In this document: positions 45,492-55,283 of the stretch, piece by piece | Numbering within the stretch: the first letter of the stretch is position 1 | How the letters are laid out: each line of letters starts with the position of its first letter | Program-made: the position numbers and the translations under genes | From: Paenibacillus aestuarii | Lineage (GTDB): Bacteria; Bacillota; Bacilli; Paenibacillales; NBRC-103111 | DNA length: 64,000 bases | Direction of reading: 5' to 3' | Assembly: GCF_027789125.1 (NCBI RefSeq) | Contig: NZ_JAQFVF010000080.1 | Location: 1-64,000 of the forward strand | Notes under the pieces: model-generated | What the model was told of the DNA's origin: nothing | The model's input: only the letters and a program-made list of their open reading frames with translations | The model's database searches: none

Positions 45492-46976
45492 CTACCACTC
45501 CACGGCGAGGACGACGACTGACTTAGAGGGCATCCGGACAATCAACCGATCGTCTTCTAGTCGGTAGTCTCTGAATGCACACGGGCTTACCCTATCTGGT
45601 ACATCGAATGTATTGTGGTCCTGGATCGCTTCGGAGGTCAGAATTGTTCCTGTTACATGAGTAGCTTTTTTACCTCGAATGTCGATCTCAATTTCCTCCG
45701 CAGCTGCATGATCGAGATTGCATAACGACACATGCAGGATTCCACTGTCATTTACCGATGCCGAAGCATGAATCCTGTCGATCCGTTCCCCGTTCATTTC
45801 GTAAGCCGGACTATCTACATGAAGCGGGATCGACTTCGCTCCTTGATGCACCTTGTACATATCGAAGACGTGGAAAGTCGGGGTCAATAACATGCTCGCG
45901 CCTTCAGTCAGTATGACGGATTGCAGCACGTTGATAAGTTGAGCCAAATTGGCCATCCGCACCCGATCGCTGTGCCGGTGAAAGATATTCAGGTTGATGC
46001 CGGCAACGAGTGCATCGCGCATTGTATTCTGCTGATACAGGAAGCCCGGGGTTGTACCGGGCTCGACGTTATACCAGGTTCCCCATTCGTCCACAATCAG
46101 GGCTACCCGTTTGTCTAGATCGTATCGCGTCATAATGGTGTCATGCCGTTCAATTAACTCTTCCATGTACAAGGTTCTCTTTAACGTCCTGAACCACCAG
46201 GTTTCATCGAACTCGGTGGCCGATCCTTTTTCTTTCCCGTAGCCATTCGGAAAGGTGTAATAATGCAGGCTCAAGCCGTCCATGTAGCGCCCAGCCTGGC
46301 TCATCAACACTTCCGTCCAATGGTAGTCATCTACGTTTGGCCCACAAGCGATTTTGAAAATCTTGTTTTCACCATAGTTTCGCACGTAGCATGCATATTG
46401 CCGAAACAAATCGGCGTAATATTCGGGACGCATATGGCCGCCGCATCCCCAGTTCTCATTCCCGACGCCGAAGTACTTCAGCTTCCAAGGCTCCTTTCTT
46501 CCGTTCTCCTGCCGCCAATTCGCCATTGGAGATTCGCCGCCGAAAGTTACATATTCGACCCACTCAGACATTTCGGAGACAGTCCCGCTTCCCACATTTC
46601 CGCAAATATAAGGTTCAGCGTTGATCAACTCGCAGAACCTAATAAACTCATGCGTTCCGAAATGGTTGTTTTCAATGACACCGCCCCAATGTGTGTTGAT
46701 CATCCGCTTGCGCTTTTCCTTTGGTCCCACTCCATCCTTCCAGTGGTATTCGTCAGCAAAGCAGCCGCCAGGCCAGCGCAAAATAGGAATCTGAAGGTGC
46801 CTGAGCGCCTCAATGACATCCGTGCGAAAGCCTTCCGTATTTGGGATCGGGGAATCCACGCCCACCCAAATTCCTTCATAGATGCAACGACCCAGGTGTT
46901 CGGAAAAATGCCCATAGATATTGCGATCGATCGTACTCAGTGGCATATCAACATTCATTCGAATTTTCGTTAGCAT
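45492..46976 (-). CDS. abfA: Alpha-L-arabinofuranosidase, GH51
   Basis: Intracellular GH51 arabinofuranosidase of 494 residues, releasing arabinose from arabinan or arabinoxylan oligosaccharides. Family motifs: [36 protein letters not shown], acid/base Glu in [13 protein letters not shown], nucleophile Glu in [14 protein letters not shown]. The C-terminal beta-sandwich ends VVVLAVEW. There is no signal peptide, so the substrate must be imported. A second GH51 gene lies at 53749, clearly homologous along its length. The start at 46976 has AAAAGGAG upstream, and a regulated promoter at 47050-47131 precedes it. Confidence 0.93.
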   Translation of the reverse strand: MLTKIRMNVDMPLSTIDRNIYGHFSEHLGRCIYEGIWVGVDSPIPNTEGFRTDVIEALRHLQIPILRWPGGCFADEYHWKDGVGPKEKRKRMINTHWGGVIENNHFGTHEFIRFCELINAEPYICGNVGSGTVSEMSEWVEYVTFGGESPMANWRQENGRKEPWKLKYFGVGNENWGCGGHMRPEYYADLFRQYACYVRNYGENKIFKIACGPNVDDYHWTEVLMSQAGRYMDGLSLHYYTFPNGYGKEKGSATEFDETWWFRTLKRTLYMEELIERHDTIMTRYDLDKRVALIVDEWGTWYNVEPGTTPGFLYQQNTMRDALVAGINLNIFHRHSDRVRMANLAQLINVLQSVILTEGASMLLTPTFHVFDMYKVHQGAKSIPLHVDSPAYEMNGERIDRIHASASVNDSGILHVSLCNLDHAAAEEIEIDIRGKKATHVTGTILTSEAIQDHNTFDVPDRVSPCAFRDYRLEDDRLIVRMPSKSVVVLAVEW

Positions 46977-46996
46977 TGATTCTTCTCCTTTTATTA

Positions 46997-47131
46997 GAAT
47001 ACACCGCTTTCAAAAAACGTCTGCACAACTTCTCGACCACTGTGCTCTCATTATAAAATGGGAAAGAATGGTCAACAATGTACATATCTTTACTTAGTTA
47101 CCATCTCTTTACCAATTTGAAAGCGTTTTAT
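46997..47131 (-). promoter_or_regulatory. Promoter module C (abfA): -35/-10, GTAA repeats and two cre boxes
   Basis: On the minus strand, TTGTTG (47073-47078) and TATAAT (47050-47055) are 17 nt apart. Upstream lies GTAAAGATATGTACATTG, a tandem GTAA pattern shared with modules at 53.2 and 62.4 kb. A cre box TGAAAGCGTTTTAT lies at 47118-47131, and a weaker cre-like ATACACCGCTTTCA at 46997-47010 sits downstream of the start site. Confidence 0.65.
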
Positions 47132-47157
47132 TTATTTTAGATTCTCCGAATTTGAAC

Positions 47158-47694
47158 CTAAGCTCCTTGATCTGCAGCAGTTAAAATATAAACTTCATCT
47201 GATCTTACTAGAACGTAGATGGATTCCCCTCGGAGAATACTTCTTTGATTTCTTGCCCTTGCACCAAAAATGGTCGAGAGGAAGATATTGTGCATTCTCC
47301 ATCTGATTCGTATCGAAGCGTGCAGGTACTCCATTGCCCATTTTCCCATTCCAGTTCAAGCTCAAAGCCTCCTCTTGCCCTCAGCCTTTAAAGTGTCCCT
47401 TTGGCCATGCGTCGGGTAGAGCCGGGAGCAAACGAAGAACACCATTGTGGGACTGCAATCCGCGTTTTCTGGTCTAGTTAGTTTGCTTCCAGGATAAATG
47501 CCAAATAAGTGCGAAACGTGGCGATGGTTTACATCAATGTCCACTCCTTTGCCGGTGAAGTATAGTATAAACGATGCATAACTACTGCCTCCTTCGGGAA
47601 TGTTCATCAAGCGACTTGGATTGCGGTCAAGACTTCTTACAAAATCTGTATACTTGGCCGCAATCGAGTCCATACAACGAGTAATATCAAGCAA
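47158..47694 (-). pseudogene. Remnant of a GH95-type alpha-L-fucosidase/galactosidase gene
   Basis: One frame reads VNHRHVSHLFGIYPGSKLT, a hallmark of GH95 enzymes (HRH.SHLFGLYPG). After frame changes another frame reads LRARGGFELELEWENGQWST and then TCTLRYESDG, matching the GH95 C-terminal beta domain (GLRARGGFEVD..W..G). A last frame gives VRSDEVYILTAADQGA before a stop. Several frameshifts and the lack of an N-terminal two-thirds mark it as decayed. It lies between the GH43 and GH51 genes. Confidence 0.7.
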
Positions 47695-47761
47695 TCTCCT
47701 ATGGCGGTTTTCACCGGAGTCTTTTCAGCTTCCGCTGCAACTGCTTGCAATCCAATCAGAG

Positions 47762-49342
47762 TTACTGCCCGTTTTCGGTATAAACAAAATAGTCGAAATC
47801 GGCGTACTTTCGGGTCCCGCTCAGATCCTGTACACACATCCCGATGAATGTCCCCGTAAAGCGGATATAGTCCGGATAGTCGTCGGACAGATGAGTAATG
47901 TCGATTAGTCCGCCAATGGCAGTCCAATGTTCTTCCGTGTTCATGTAATAAAATTGGGCGATCTCGCGATCAATAACGACCTTCAAGCGGAATCTGGAGA
48001 TGCCGTTCATGCTAACATCCGCTTCCAATAACTCGTCCTGAACCCCATTAACGGATTGCAAAATTCCCAAGCCAACTCCCCGTTCTTCATGATACGTGAC
48101 ACGCAAATAGACGTAATCTTTCGTATCATAATAAAGAATGAGCCCCGCCATTTGTTGGAAATGATCAGGTGCAAATTCCAGATACGTCTCCGCCTCGCAG
48201 CGGAATGCCTGCTGCCGACGGGCCACCAGGCTTTGCTTATGCGTTGAGATCATCGATTCCATTCCTCGCAGCCTAAGGTAACCGGGCCGTTCCTCCAGGC
48301 TTAACCAAGACGGATCGGCGGGAATCCGCAGCGTACTCCAATTCATATTCAGCGCCGGTGCGTTGAAATCGTCTTTTGCAGATTCAGGTTCAAACGGGTG
48401 GGGCGCCAGATCGGGTGCTTGCACATGAACCTGAGGATAGCGGCTCCCGCCAGAAAGACGCAGCCATCCATCCCCCGTCCAATCGCAGCGCTGGATCGCG
48501 GTTTCTCTTCCAAGGTTGCAAAACTTATCCTTGACTGGCCGCCCGCATAAGTGAACCATATACCACTCCCCTGCTGGAGTATCCACTAGGCTGGCATGCC
48601 CCGCCTTTTGCAGCGCAAGATCGGGTCTTCCCGCAGACGTCAGAATCGGATTTGTAGGGTCGACTTCATACGGTCCCTGAATATTTCTGGAACGCGCCAT
48701 CGTGGCGGCATGGTTGTACTGCGTCCCTCCCTCTGCGGTCAATAAGTAATAATAGCCGTTGTATTTATAAAGGTGAGGCCCCTCCGTCAGCTTCAGTTCC
48801 GTTCCCCTGAAAATATTCGTAATCGGGCCGATCAGCTTTTGTTCCTTCAAGGAATATTCCTGAAGAACAACGCCGGCGAATCTGTTGTGTCCTTTACGGG
48901 AATCCCAGAGCATGTTAACGATCCATTTCCGTCCATCCTCATCGTGAAATAGTGAAGGATCAAAGCCGCTGCTATTCAGGTATACGGGTTCCGACCAGGG
49001 GCCTTCAATATGGGTTGCCGTTACCAAGTAATTATGGGTATCCTTGTAAGCGCCAATTCTGCTTTTAACATCCGTATAAATCAGATAAAAGGTTCCGTTA
49101 TCATAGCTTAAGCAAGGAGCCCATACTCCACCCGAATCGATATTCCCCTGCATATCAAGCTGCGATTTCCTCGTCAGCACATGTGTTAACAATCTCCAGT
49201 GGATCAGATCCCTAGAGTGATGGATTTGAACACCAGGAAACCACTCGAACGTGGAGGTAGCGATATAATAATCATCTCCAACCCGGCAAATGGAAGGATC
49301 AGGATTAAAACCTCTTAAAATGGGATTGACAATTGTACTCAT
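47762..49342 (-). CDS. Beta-xylosidase/arabinofuranosidase, GH43
   Basis: GH43 enzyme of 526 residues. The five-bladed propeller has the catalytic base Asp in GFNPDPSICRVGDDYY, the pKa-modulating Asp in SSGFDPSLFHDEDGR and the acid Glu in LKLTEGPHLYKYNGYYY. A C-terminal beta-sandwich (about 330-526) includes FQQMAGLILYYDTKDYVYLR and matches the XynB-type C-terminal domain. No signal peptide, so it acts on imported oligosaccharides of xylose or arabinose. The start at 49342 has GGAGG upstream. Confidence 0.92.
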   Translation of the reverse strand: MSTIVNPILRGFNPDPSICRVGDDYYIATSTFEWFPGVQIHHSRDLIHWRLLTHVLTRKSQLDMQGNIDSGGVWAPCLSYDNGTFYLIYTDVKSRIGAYKDTHNYLVTATHIEGPWSEPVYLNSSGFDPSLFHDEDGRKWIVNMLWDSRKGHNRFAGVVLQEYSLKEQKLIGPITNIFRGTELKLTEGPHLYKYNGYYYLLTAEGGTQYNHAATMARSRNIQGPYEVDPTNPILTSAGRPDLALQKAGHASLVDTPAGEWYMVHLCGRPVKDKFCNLGRETAIQRCDWTGDGWLRLSGGSRYPQVHVQAPDLAPHPFEPESAKDDFNAPALNMNWSTLRIPADPSWLSLEERPGYLRLRGMESMISTHKQSLVARRQQAFRCEAETYLEFAPDHFQQMAGLILYYDTKDYVYLRVTYHEERGVGLGILQSVNGVQDELLEADVSMNGISRFRLKVVIDREIAQFYYMNTEEHWTAIGGLIDITHLSDDYPDYIRFTGTFIGMCVQDLSGTRKYADFDYFVYTENGQ

Positions 49343-49479
49343 CTATAATACCTCCATCATTTATAATCTATTGCTGGGTCTATTTACGAATGACGACTTC
49401 CACCGGCGAAAAGCCGGCAGGGTTATCCCGGTTGAATTTTCTCTTTCCATGTTACGTCGTTATTATGAAAGAGCAGTTC

Positions 49480-50601
49480 CTAAATTTCTGCCACGCTTCC
49501 ATCCAAGCTATAACGTGGTTCATATTGTTTAGATGTGTATGGGTATTTTTCAAACGCCTCTTCATTTAGCTCTATCCCCAAGCCAGGTCCTTGCGGCAAA
49601 GGAAAATACCCATTTTCAGGCTTTAGGGATATATTGTAGATGTCCGGCCTCGCGTAAACGGAATGGGCCGCAAATTCCAGGATTGCGAAATTTTGTGTGG
49701 CGGCGCTGACGTGCAGACTCGCTGCAGTTGCAACCGGACCATTCGGGTTGTGAGGGGCGAACTTGATATGATAGGGCTCCACCATCGAAGCGATTTTGCG
49801 GATTTCGGTAATGCCGCCGCAGTGGCAAATATCGGGTTGTACGAAATCGAATAGCTGGTTTTCGACGACCTCCCGGTACTCAAATCGGCTAAAAAGTCGT
49901 TCACCGGCTGCTATCGGGACTTTACCCGAAGTCTCGCGGATTCTTTTGTAGGCGGTCGTGTTTTCGGGAGCGATCGGCTCTTCGAAGAAATAAATGTTGT
50001 GTTTGGCCGCTACCTCGAGCTGCTTGATAGCTTCAGCCGGTGTCCCTTGGCCATGATTGTCGATACATAGGACTTTATCCTTGCCAATCGCCCTGCGGAT
50101 CGATGCAAGATTCTCATCCAGAAATTCGACGTCGGTATCCGGATCGTAAGTGGCTCCGGCTTTCCCCCCACCCGTTTTAATGCCGTCAAAGCCCGCTTCT
50201 ACCGCCTTCCGCGCGGACTCCGCATCGCTTGCATGTGTATAAGTACGGATTTTATCACGCACAGCTCCGCCGAGAAGCATATATACCGGTACATTATAAA
50301 TTTTGCCGGTAATATCCCACAGTGCCTGGTCAATCCCGCTAAGGGCAGACATATAGATAAATCCGCCTTTCCAAAAGCCGTGGCGATACATCTTCTGCCA
50401 TATCTTCTCAATATTGCGGGGATCTTCACCGATCACGCTGCGTTGCGCCAAATCATGAATACTCTGCTCAACCGCCTTCTCCTGACCTTCAACACTGGCC
50501 TCTCCCCAGCCGTAGATTCCTTCATCTGTTAATACTTTGACAAATAACCAATTCTGTCTAGTTGTAGATACTAAATAGGTTTTAATATCCGTAATTTTCA
50601 T
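49480..50601 (-). CDS. Enolase-superfamily sugar acid dehydratase (galactonate dehydratase-like)
   Basis: Mandelate racemase-type enzyme of 373 residues resembling DgoD. The capping domain starts ITDIKTYLV. The barrel has metal ligands Asp in CIDNHGQGTPAEA, Glu in YFFEEPIAPEN and Glu in IAAGERLFSR. The catalytic His lies in KFAPHNPNGPVATAA. Presence in a pentose/arabinan locus suggests an aldonic or uronic acid substrate; the exact sugar acid cannot be read. ATG at 50601 has GGGAGG 10 nt upstream; an in-frame TTG at 50610 is too close to the ribosome site. An SDR uronate dehydrogenase-like gene lies at 38758. Confidence 0.85.
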   Translation of the reverse strand: MKITDIKTYLVSTTRQNWLFVKVLTDEGIYGWGEASVEGQEKAVEQSIHDLAQRSVIGEDPRNIEKIWQKMYRHGFWKGGFIYMSALSGIDQALWDITGKIYNVPVYMLLGGAVRDKIRTYTHASDAESARKAVEAGFDGIKTGGGKAGATYDPDTDVEFLDENLASIRRAIGKDKVLCIDNHGQGTPAEAIKQLEVAAKHNIYFFEEPIAPENTTAYKRIRETSGKVPIAAGERLFSRFEYREVVENQLFDFVQPDICHCGGITEIRKIASMVEPYHIKFAPHNPNGPVATAASLHVSAATQNFAILEFAAHSVYARPDIYNISLKPENGYFPLPQGPGLGIELNEEAFEKYPYTSKQYEPRYSLDGSVAEI

Positions 50602-50632
50602 ATTATGCAATCCTCCCTGAAATCTTTTGCAA

Positions 50633-50791
50633 CTACGCTTCCCTCGCTGACCATTGTTGTTTCATAAAATAGGTTTTTTTGAATTCTGTTCCTATGGATG
50701 CCAAAACGAAAAGTAGAACCTTTTGGATTTGCAGCACCATTCCTTCACTGAGCAGGTGAGGCAGTTTGATTTTCGTCTGAGTTTGGCTCAT
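50633..50791 (-). pseudogene. N-terminal stub of a sialate O-acetylesterase-like gene
   Basis: A 52-codon frame from ATG 50791 (GGGGAG four nt upstream) reads KIKLPHLLSEGMVLQ followed by a poorly conserved stretch containing GTEFKKTYF. The first part is the standard N-terminus of sialate O-acetylesterase/acetylxylan esterase homologues (LP.LFSDGMVLQR..P..GWA.PG). The rest of the gene, including the SGNH catalytic core, is missing. It lies between the 729-residue protein and the dehydratase. Confidence 0.6.
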
Positions 50792-50813
50792 AGGGCTCCC
50801 CATTTCCTATCGG

Positions 50814-53003
50814 TTAAACAAATGTCTCATAGATACGGTTTCTCTTGACCCTCTCCTCTGGGCTGAGTCTTTGCGCGTCTGCAATCTCATAGCCGCCAAA
50901 GGTATCATAGAGCCTCGATGCAGGGTCAACTTCCACATAAGTGCACCAAGGCAGCCAGTGGTAATGGCTTTGCAGGGTCTGGCTGGTAAAGTTGCCGCTT
51001 TCGTGTCCCAGGCCGGGCATGATGTATCCATTACTGCCATCCACGTCATTGGACTGGCGGGTGTTCTTATGGATGAACTCGGCAAAATCGAGATAATGCT
51101 CGTCGCCTGTAATTACATAAAGCCTGTAGTAAGTATACGCGCAGGCTGCCATATATACGTCGGCGCCTCCGCCGATGGTAATGATGCTCTGTCCGCTAAT
51201 AGAATACTTATTGAAGGGATGCTTCGGCCAAAGGGTACGTATTGGAAATGCCCAGGCATAGGTCCAGGTTTCGGTATAATCGGCGGCACCGATCGCGCCT
51301 TCCAACCATATGTCCTCGCCGGTCAAATCAAACAGGGCAAGGAAACCGAATAAAGCATAGATGCCGGCCTCTTTATCCAGGATGTCCATGTTGTCACATG
51401 TGCCTCCCCGGTATTCCATGTTCCGGTAATTGTTATCGAAAGACCATTTACCGGCCTTGATCGCTGCGGTTTTATATCTATCGTCACCGGAGACCAGATA
51501 GAACTGTATGAGGTAACGAATCACACTGGGCGTGTTCGACTTGGAGTTCATGCGGATGGAATTATCGGTGTTGTACGCACGGTAAAAGCTGCCGTCTTCG
51601 TTTTGAATATTTACAAGCCAATCAGCGGTTTTTCTGCAGAATTCCAGCCAAGCCGGCCGCTCATCGCCCTTCCTGCGCATATAGAGGTATGCGTCCAAAA
51701 TGGCTTCGATCCCGTCGGCAAGCATGCGTACATAATGCGGATACGGCTCAAACGCCTTGATGTTGGGATTGTAGCACATTTGCGGCAGGCCGAATTCGGT
51801 CATGGCCGTATTCACCCAAAACTCAATGATCTTCTCGCCCTTTTCAAAGGCTTCAGGCACATTTTCCTTATCGCCGTAACGCAGCAACTGATATCCGATA
51901 CCGGGCTGCTGCCCTACAAAACCAAACTGGAATGACACACAAGAGATGTCCATGTCGGGCAGCTGGCATGCAAAGGGTAAACCGTACGAATCTCCGTATT
52001 GCCGTGTATATTTAGTGAGGATCTTCATGCAGTTGTGGAAATGGAGCCCGTTATCAACCTCAAATAACTTGTCCCGCATCCGGTCATATGCTAAGCGCCA
52101 GGCATCTCTCATCATCAGCTGGAAGTTACTGTAATGACCAACATTTACTGAAACCGCGTAGTTTTGCTCAAATCCGACCTCCACAGGGTGGTAAACGCGC
52201 TGAAAGTTTTTTGATTTCCCGCTGTAGTCGAGACCTGCATACTGATTTCTTCTAGGCATCTGCCCATCGCAGCCGGGATACATATAATCTATTGACAGGC
52301 CGTCAACCTTTGTCTCGAATTCCTTGCGCACGGCAAAGCCATAATACAGGTAATTCAAGGTCCTGCTTTCCGGCCTGCTCATGCCGATGGCGCCGATCGT
52401 CAACTTCCGGTCCAAGCTATTTTCGGACCTCACAATGTCCACAGACTGCATGGTTACGTCTGCAGCCCATCGCGATAGAGTCGCCGTTTCTCCCGACGCA
52501 ATGTTTTGCATGGCAAACAAAGGCAAGGCATAACTGGTCTCCATCCGATAGAAATATTCGCAATCCAGGTCTTTGCCAATCGCGTAATCAGGAGCATATT
52601 CGTTTTGCTTATACCACACACCGGGAGCGAAGCAGTTATAGTCATGGGGATCGTCCGATTCCGTCATCACCAACGATAACTTTGTGGAAAAACCAAGATC
52701 ATCCCCCTCTTTCAACACCTTGACATTCCGGCTTACTTTAAATCCAACGCCAGCTCTTTCATATACATCCGCAAAGGAAAATTCAGAGCCTGAAGGCACG
52801 ATCAATGTACCTTTGGCAATGATTTTATCACCGGAATCTTCAATCTCGCTGTAAGCAGTATCGTAAAACTCGCTAACGGCAAATACCGTCTTTACCGTCA
52901 CAAACATCGGGCGTTTGTTGAAATATAGAGGTATGTTATTTTTTTGTACCTCAATACCGCCGTCCTTAAAGACAAGGGTATAGTCTCCGCATACCAGCTT
53001 CAT
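50814..53003 (-). CDS. 729-residue protein of unknown function, glycosidase-like
   Basis: Large protein without signal peptide or membrane helix. The N-terminal 300 residues look beta-rich. Residues from about 330 to 700 have many aromatic and paired-helix segments (MLADGIEAILDAYLYMRRKG, CRKTADWLVNIQNEDGSFYR, RYLIQFYLVSGDDRYKTAA, GTCDNMDILDKEAGIYALFG). That pattern is typical of alpha/alpha-toroid glycosidases and related enzymes. Repeated ADW/DDRY/DEHYLDFA motifs support a six-hairpin fold. I cannot assign a family. It is transcribed from promoter module A at 53.25 kb and precedes the DgoD-like and GH43 genes, so a role in sugar polymer breakdown is inferred. The start at 53003 has GGAGG. 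Confidence 0.75.
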   Translation of the reverse strand: MKLVCGDYTLVFKDGGIEVQKNNIPLYFNKRPMFVTVKTVFAVSEFYDTAYSEIEDSGDKIIAKGTLIVPSGSEFSFADVYERAGVGFKVSRNVKVLKEGDDLGFSTKLSLVMTESDDPHDYNCFAPGVWYKQNEYAPDYAIGKDLDCEYFYRMETSYALPLFAMQNIASGETATLSRWAADVTMQSVDIVRSENSLDRKLTIGAIGMSRPESRTLNYLYYGFAVRKEFETKVDGLSIDYMYPGCDGQMPRRNQYAGLDYSGKSKNFQRVYHPVEVGFEQNYAVSVNVGHYSNFQLMMRDAWRLAYDRMRDKLFEVDNGLHFHNCMKILTKYTRQYGDSYGLPFACQLPDMDISCVSFQFGFVGQQPGIGYQLLRYGDKENVPEAFEKGEKIIEFWVNTAMTEFGLPQMCYNPNIKAFEPYPHYVRMLADGIEAILDAYLYMRRKGDERPAWLEFCRKTADWLVNIQNEDGSFYRAYNTDNSIRMNSKSNTPSVIRYLIQFYLVSGDDRYKTAAIKAGKWSFDNNYRNMEYRGGTCDNMDILDKEAGIYALFGFLALFDLTGEDIWLEGAIGAADYTETWTYAWAFPIRTLWPKHPFNKYSISGQSIITIGGGADVYMAACAYTYYRLYVITGDEHYLDFAEFIHKNTRQSNDVDGSNGYIMPGLGHESGNFTSQTLQSHYHWLPWCTYVEVDPASRLYDTFGGYEIADAQRLSPEERVKRNRIYETFV

Positions 53004-53133
53004 AGATACTCCTCCATTGATATGTTCTTGAAATATTACTTAACAAGGGATTTCATTAAATCACTCGGTTGATTCCTACCAAACTACAAACTCCTGATAT
53101 ATCTTTGAAAATCATTCCATATGTTGCTTCGTG
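53004..53133. other. Leader region of the 729-residue protein gene
   Basis: About 130 nt between the small open frame at 53134 and the start codon at 53003, part of the 5' leader from promoter A. No terminator, riboswitch or gene was recognised in it. Confidence 0.35.
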
Positions 53134-53250
53134 CTAATAGGGATCCCACTGCGGCATATCATCTCCTGTAGCAAAAGGAAGAGCCCCAGTCTTGACTAGA
53201 CCTTTATTATCCTCTTGTGTTATACACCCTGTAGATGTATACGTTTTCAT
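53134..53250 (-). other. Small open frame in the leader downstream of promoter A
   Basis: A 38-codon frame ends GLVKTGALPFATGDDMPQW-DPY. It looks protein-like but matches no family that I know. Its only ATG overlaps the -10 element of promoter A, so it is unlikely to be translated from that start. It may be the tail of a lost gene. Confidence 0.2.
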
Positions 53251-53331
53251 TATAGGGTGGGATTAAATGCCAAAACAATGTACAACTCTTTACATTCTTT
53301 ACCCGATGTCGTCTTGTTGTAAGCGTTTCAT
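53249..53331 (-). promoter_or_regulatory. Promoter module A (729-residue protein): -35/-10, GTAA repeats, cre
   Basis: On the minus strand, TTGTTT (53273-53278) and TATAAT (53249-53254) are 18 nt apart. Upstream lie GTAAAGAAT-GTAAAGAGTT-GTACATT, tandem repeats with a 9-10 nt period, and a cre box TGTAAGCGTTTCAT at 53318-53331. The block 53273-53304 matches module B (62443-62474) at 31 of 32 bases. Confidence 0.75.
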
Positions 53332-53465
53332 TTTGTAACGTCATATTTCCTCGGGGAACAAAATAATTATCCCGGAAGGTAAAATAGCCTTGCACACCTC
53401 ATGATCATCTTAAGACCTGAGATGCGGAAAGCTATATAGAAACGCTGGGACCTCCCATCTCCATC

Positions 53466-53741
53466 TTACTCCTGCCATTTGGAATAGCCAGGATTTGGGC
53501 ATCCCTTTTCCTTGAATTTGGCCCTAATCTGTACAATGCAGCCGCAATGCAAACAAGTGTTTCCGTATGCCAGGGAAGGGCATTCCCTGCACACGGCGAG
53601 CCTTTCTTGATATATCTCATCTGATACGCAGTCGAAGCCCTTCCTGTTCAGGGAAGCTAACATTCGATCGATCTGCTGTTCGGTCACGTTGACATTAGCC
53701 GAACACCCTTTGCACGAATGATCTCTCGATTGATTAGTCAT
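53466..53741 (-). CDS. Cysteine-rich DUF6171-type small protein
   Basis: Small protein of about 91 residues with many cysteines: CKGCSANVNV near the start, AVCRECPSLAYGNTCLHCGC in the middle and EKGCPNPGYSKW at the end. The CxxC pairs suggest a zinc-binding or redox-active structure. The pattern fits a family of small Bacillota proteins that I recall as DUF6171, function unknown. The start is taken as the ATG at 53741; a TTG at 53756 lies within the GH51 stop region. The gene begins within 10 nt of the GH51 stop codon, so it is probably translated by coupling. Confidence 0.75.
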   Translation of the reverse strand: MTNQSRDHSCKGCSANVNVTEQQIDRMLASLNRKGFDCVSDEIYQERLAVCRECPSLAYGNTCLHCGCIVQIRAKFKEKGCPNPGYSKWQE

Positions 53742-53748
53742 ATTGTTT

Positions 53749-55230
53749 TCACTCAATGGTTAAAACAACGACGGACATCGGCGGCAATTTCGCGCTTAAA
53801 CCTTGCCCCATTAGTGTTGCACCATGAAAATCAGCGGGCTTTAGCGCCTCGGGCTGTTCGAATGTGTTATGCAGATGCATATCCGCTGCAGTTAACACGG
53901 TGCCGGTCAATTTCGCTGTTTCCTCCAATCCGCGCAATTCAATAGACAGATTGGCTTCAGATTTAGGATCGATATTGCATAAGCTGATATGAATTTGACC
54001 TTGCGCATTCCTGGATGCGGAAATGCTTACCTGAGGAATATGCTCACCATTATGCTCATAGGTGTCGCTGCTGAATTCTACCGGCAAGCGAGCTGCATCC
54101 TGATGCACTTTATACATGTCGAACACATGGTAAGTCGGCGTAACGATCATTTTTTCCCCTTCGGTTAAAATCATTGCTTGAAGGACATTGATGGTTTGGG
54201 CAATATTCGCCATTTGCACGCGTTCACAATGGTTGTGGAAAATATTCAACGTGACAGCCGCTACCAAGGCATCCCGAAGCGTGTTTTGCTGATATAGAAA
54301 TCCCGGGTTCGTGCCGGGCTCTACATCAAACCAGGTTCCCCATTCATCGACAATCATTCCGACTCGTTTGTCCGGATCATATTTATCCATAATCGTTGCA
54401 TGCTTAGAAATGATTTCATCCATAACAAGTGCTTTCTTAATGGTAGTAAACCATTCATCCTCGGTAAAGTCCGTTGCCGACCCTTTGTGCTGCCATGTAC
54501 CGGTAATTGTGTAATAATGCAGGCTTAAACCGTTCATAAAGCGTGCAGCTTCTCTCATTAGGACTTCCGTCCACTCATAGTTATGATCATGGGATCCACA
54601 GGCGATTTTATATATTTTATTGTCTCCATAATTTCGCACATAGGTCTGGTAACGCCGAAACTCATCCGCATAATACTCCGGGCGCATATTGCCACCGCAT
54701 CCCCAATTTTCGTTTCCGACACCGAAATATTTGACGTGCCAAGGAGTATGTCTACCGTTTTCTCTTCGCAGATTAGCCATCGGGGATTCCCCGTCGAACG
54801 TCATATATTCTACCCATTCCTGCATTTCCTGCACCGTTCCACTGCCCACATTACCATTGATATACGGCTCGCAGCCCAGCATCTCACACAACAGCATAAA
54901 TTCATGCGTGCCAAAATGGTTATTCTCAATGACACCGCCCCAGTGGGTATTAAGCATTCTTTTTCGGTTTTCCCGCGGACCGATCCCATCCTTCCAATGA
55001 TATTCGTCGGCGAAGCAGCCGCCCGGCCAGCGTAATACGGGAATTTGGATCTTTTTCAGCGCCTGCACCACATCATTGCGTATGCCCTGCGTATTAGGAA
55101 TCGGCGAATCCTCTCCTACCCAGATTCCTTCATAAATGCATCTGCCGAGATGTTCAGCAAAGTGGCCGTAAATGTTTTTATTAATGATACCAGCGGTGAT
55201 GTCCGTATTGATGATTGCTTTTTGGCTCAT
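53749..55230 (-). CDS. abfA: Alpha-L-arabinofuranosidase, GH51 (second copy)
   Basis: GH51 arabinofuranosidase of 493 residues, homologous to the enzyme at 45492 over its whole length. Acid/base Glu in [13 protein letters not shown], nucleophile Glu in [14 protein letters not shown], plus [17 protein letters not shown] and [17 protein letters not shown]. No signal peptide; it acts in the cytoplasm on imported oligosaccharides. The start at 55230 follows GAAAGGAAC. It is downstream of the sensor/regulator pair and upstream of the DUF6171-type gene. Two copies may differ in linkage or chain-length preference. Confidence 0.93.
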   Translation of the reverse strand: MSQKAIINTDITAGIINKNIYGHFAEHLGRCIYEGIWVGEDSPIPNTQGIRNDVVQALKKIQIPVLRWPGGCFADEYHWKDGIGPRENRKRMLNTHWGGVIENNHFGTHEFMLLCEMLGCEPYINGNVGSGTVQEMQEWVEYMTFDGESPMANLRRENGRHTPWHVKYFGVGNENWGCGGNMRPEYYADEFRRYQTYVRNYGDNKIYKIACGSHDHNYEWTEVLMREAARFMNGLSLHYYTITGTWQHKGSATDFTEDEWFTTIKKALVMDEIISKHATIMDKYDPDKRVGMIVDEWGTWFDVEPGTNPGFLYQQNTLRDALVAAVTLNIFHNHCERVQMANIAQTINVLQAMILTEGEKMIVTPTYHVFDMYKVHQDAARLPVEFSSDTYEHNGEHIPQVSISASRNAQGQIHISLCNIDPKSEANLSIELRGLEETAKLTGTVLTAADMHLHNTFEQPEALKPADFHGATLMGQGLSAKLPPMSVVVLTIE

Positions 55231-55283
55231 AAAGAATTGTTCCTTTCATTAGATATTTTCGAGTGACTCGATTATATATAATC

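Noticed and set aside
47637-47927. 96-codon minus-strand frame at the end of the GH43 gene
   Set aside because: It overlaps GH43 in another frame and the GH95 remnant; only the GH43 frame has family motifs.
49380-49450. Short coherent frame ending FNRDNPAGFSPVEVVIRK between GH43 and the dehydratase
   Set aside because: Only about 20 codons after a stop, with no start and no family match. It may be a gene-tail relic but cannot be supported.
53207-53395. 62-codon minus-strand frame over promoter module A
   Set aside because: It covers a -35/-10 pair and cre box that are conserved at two other promoters, so it is regulatory DNA.
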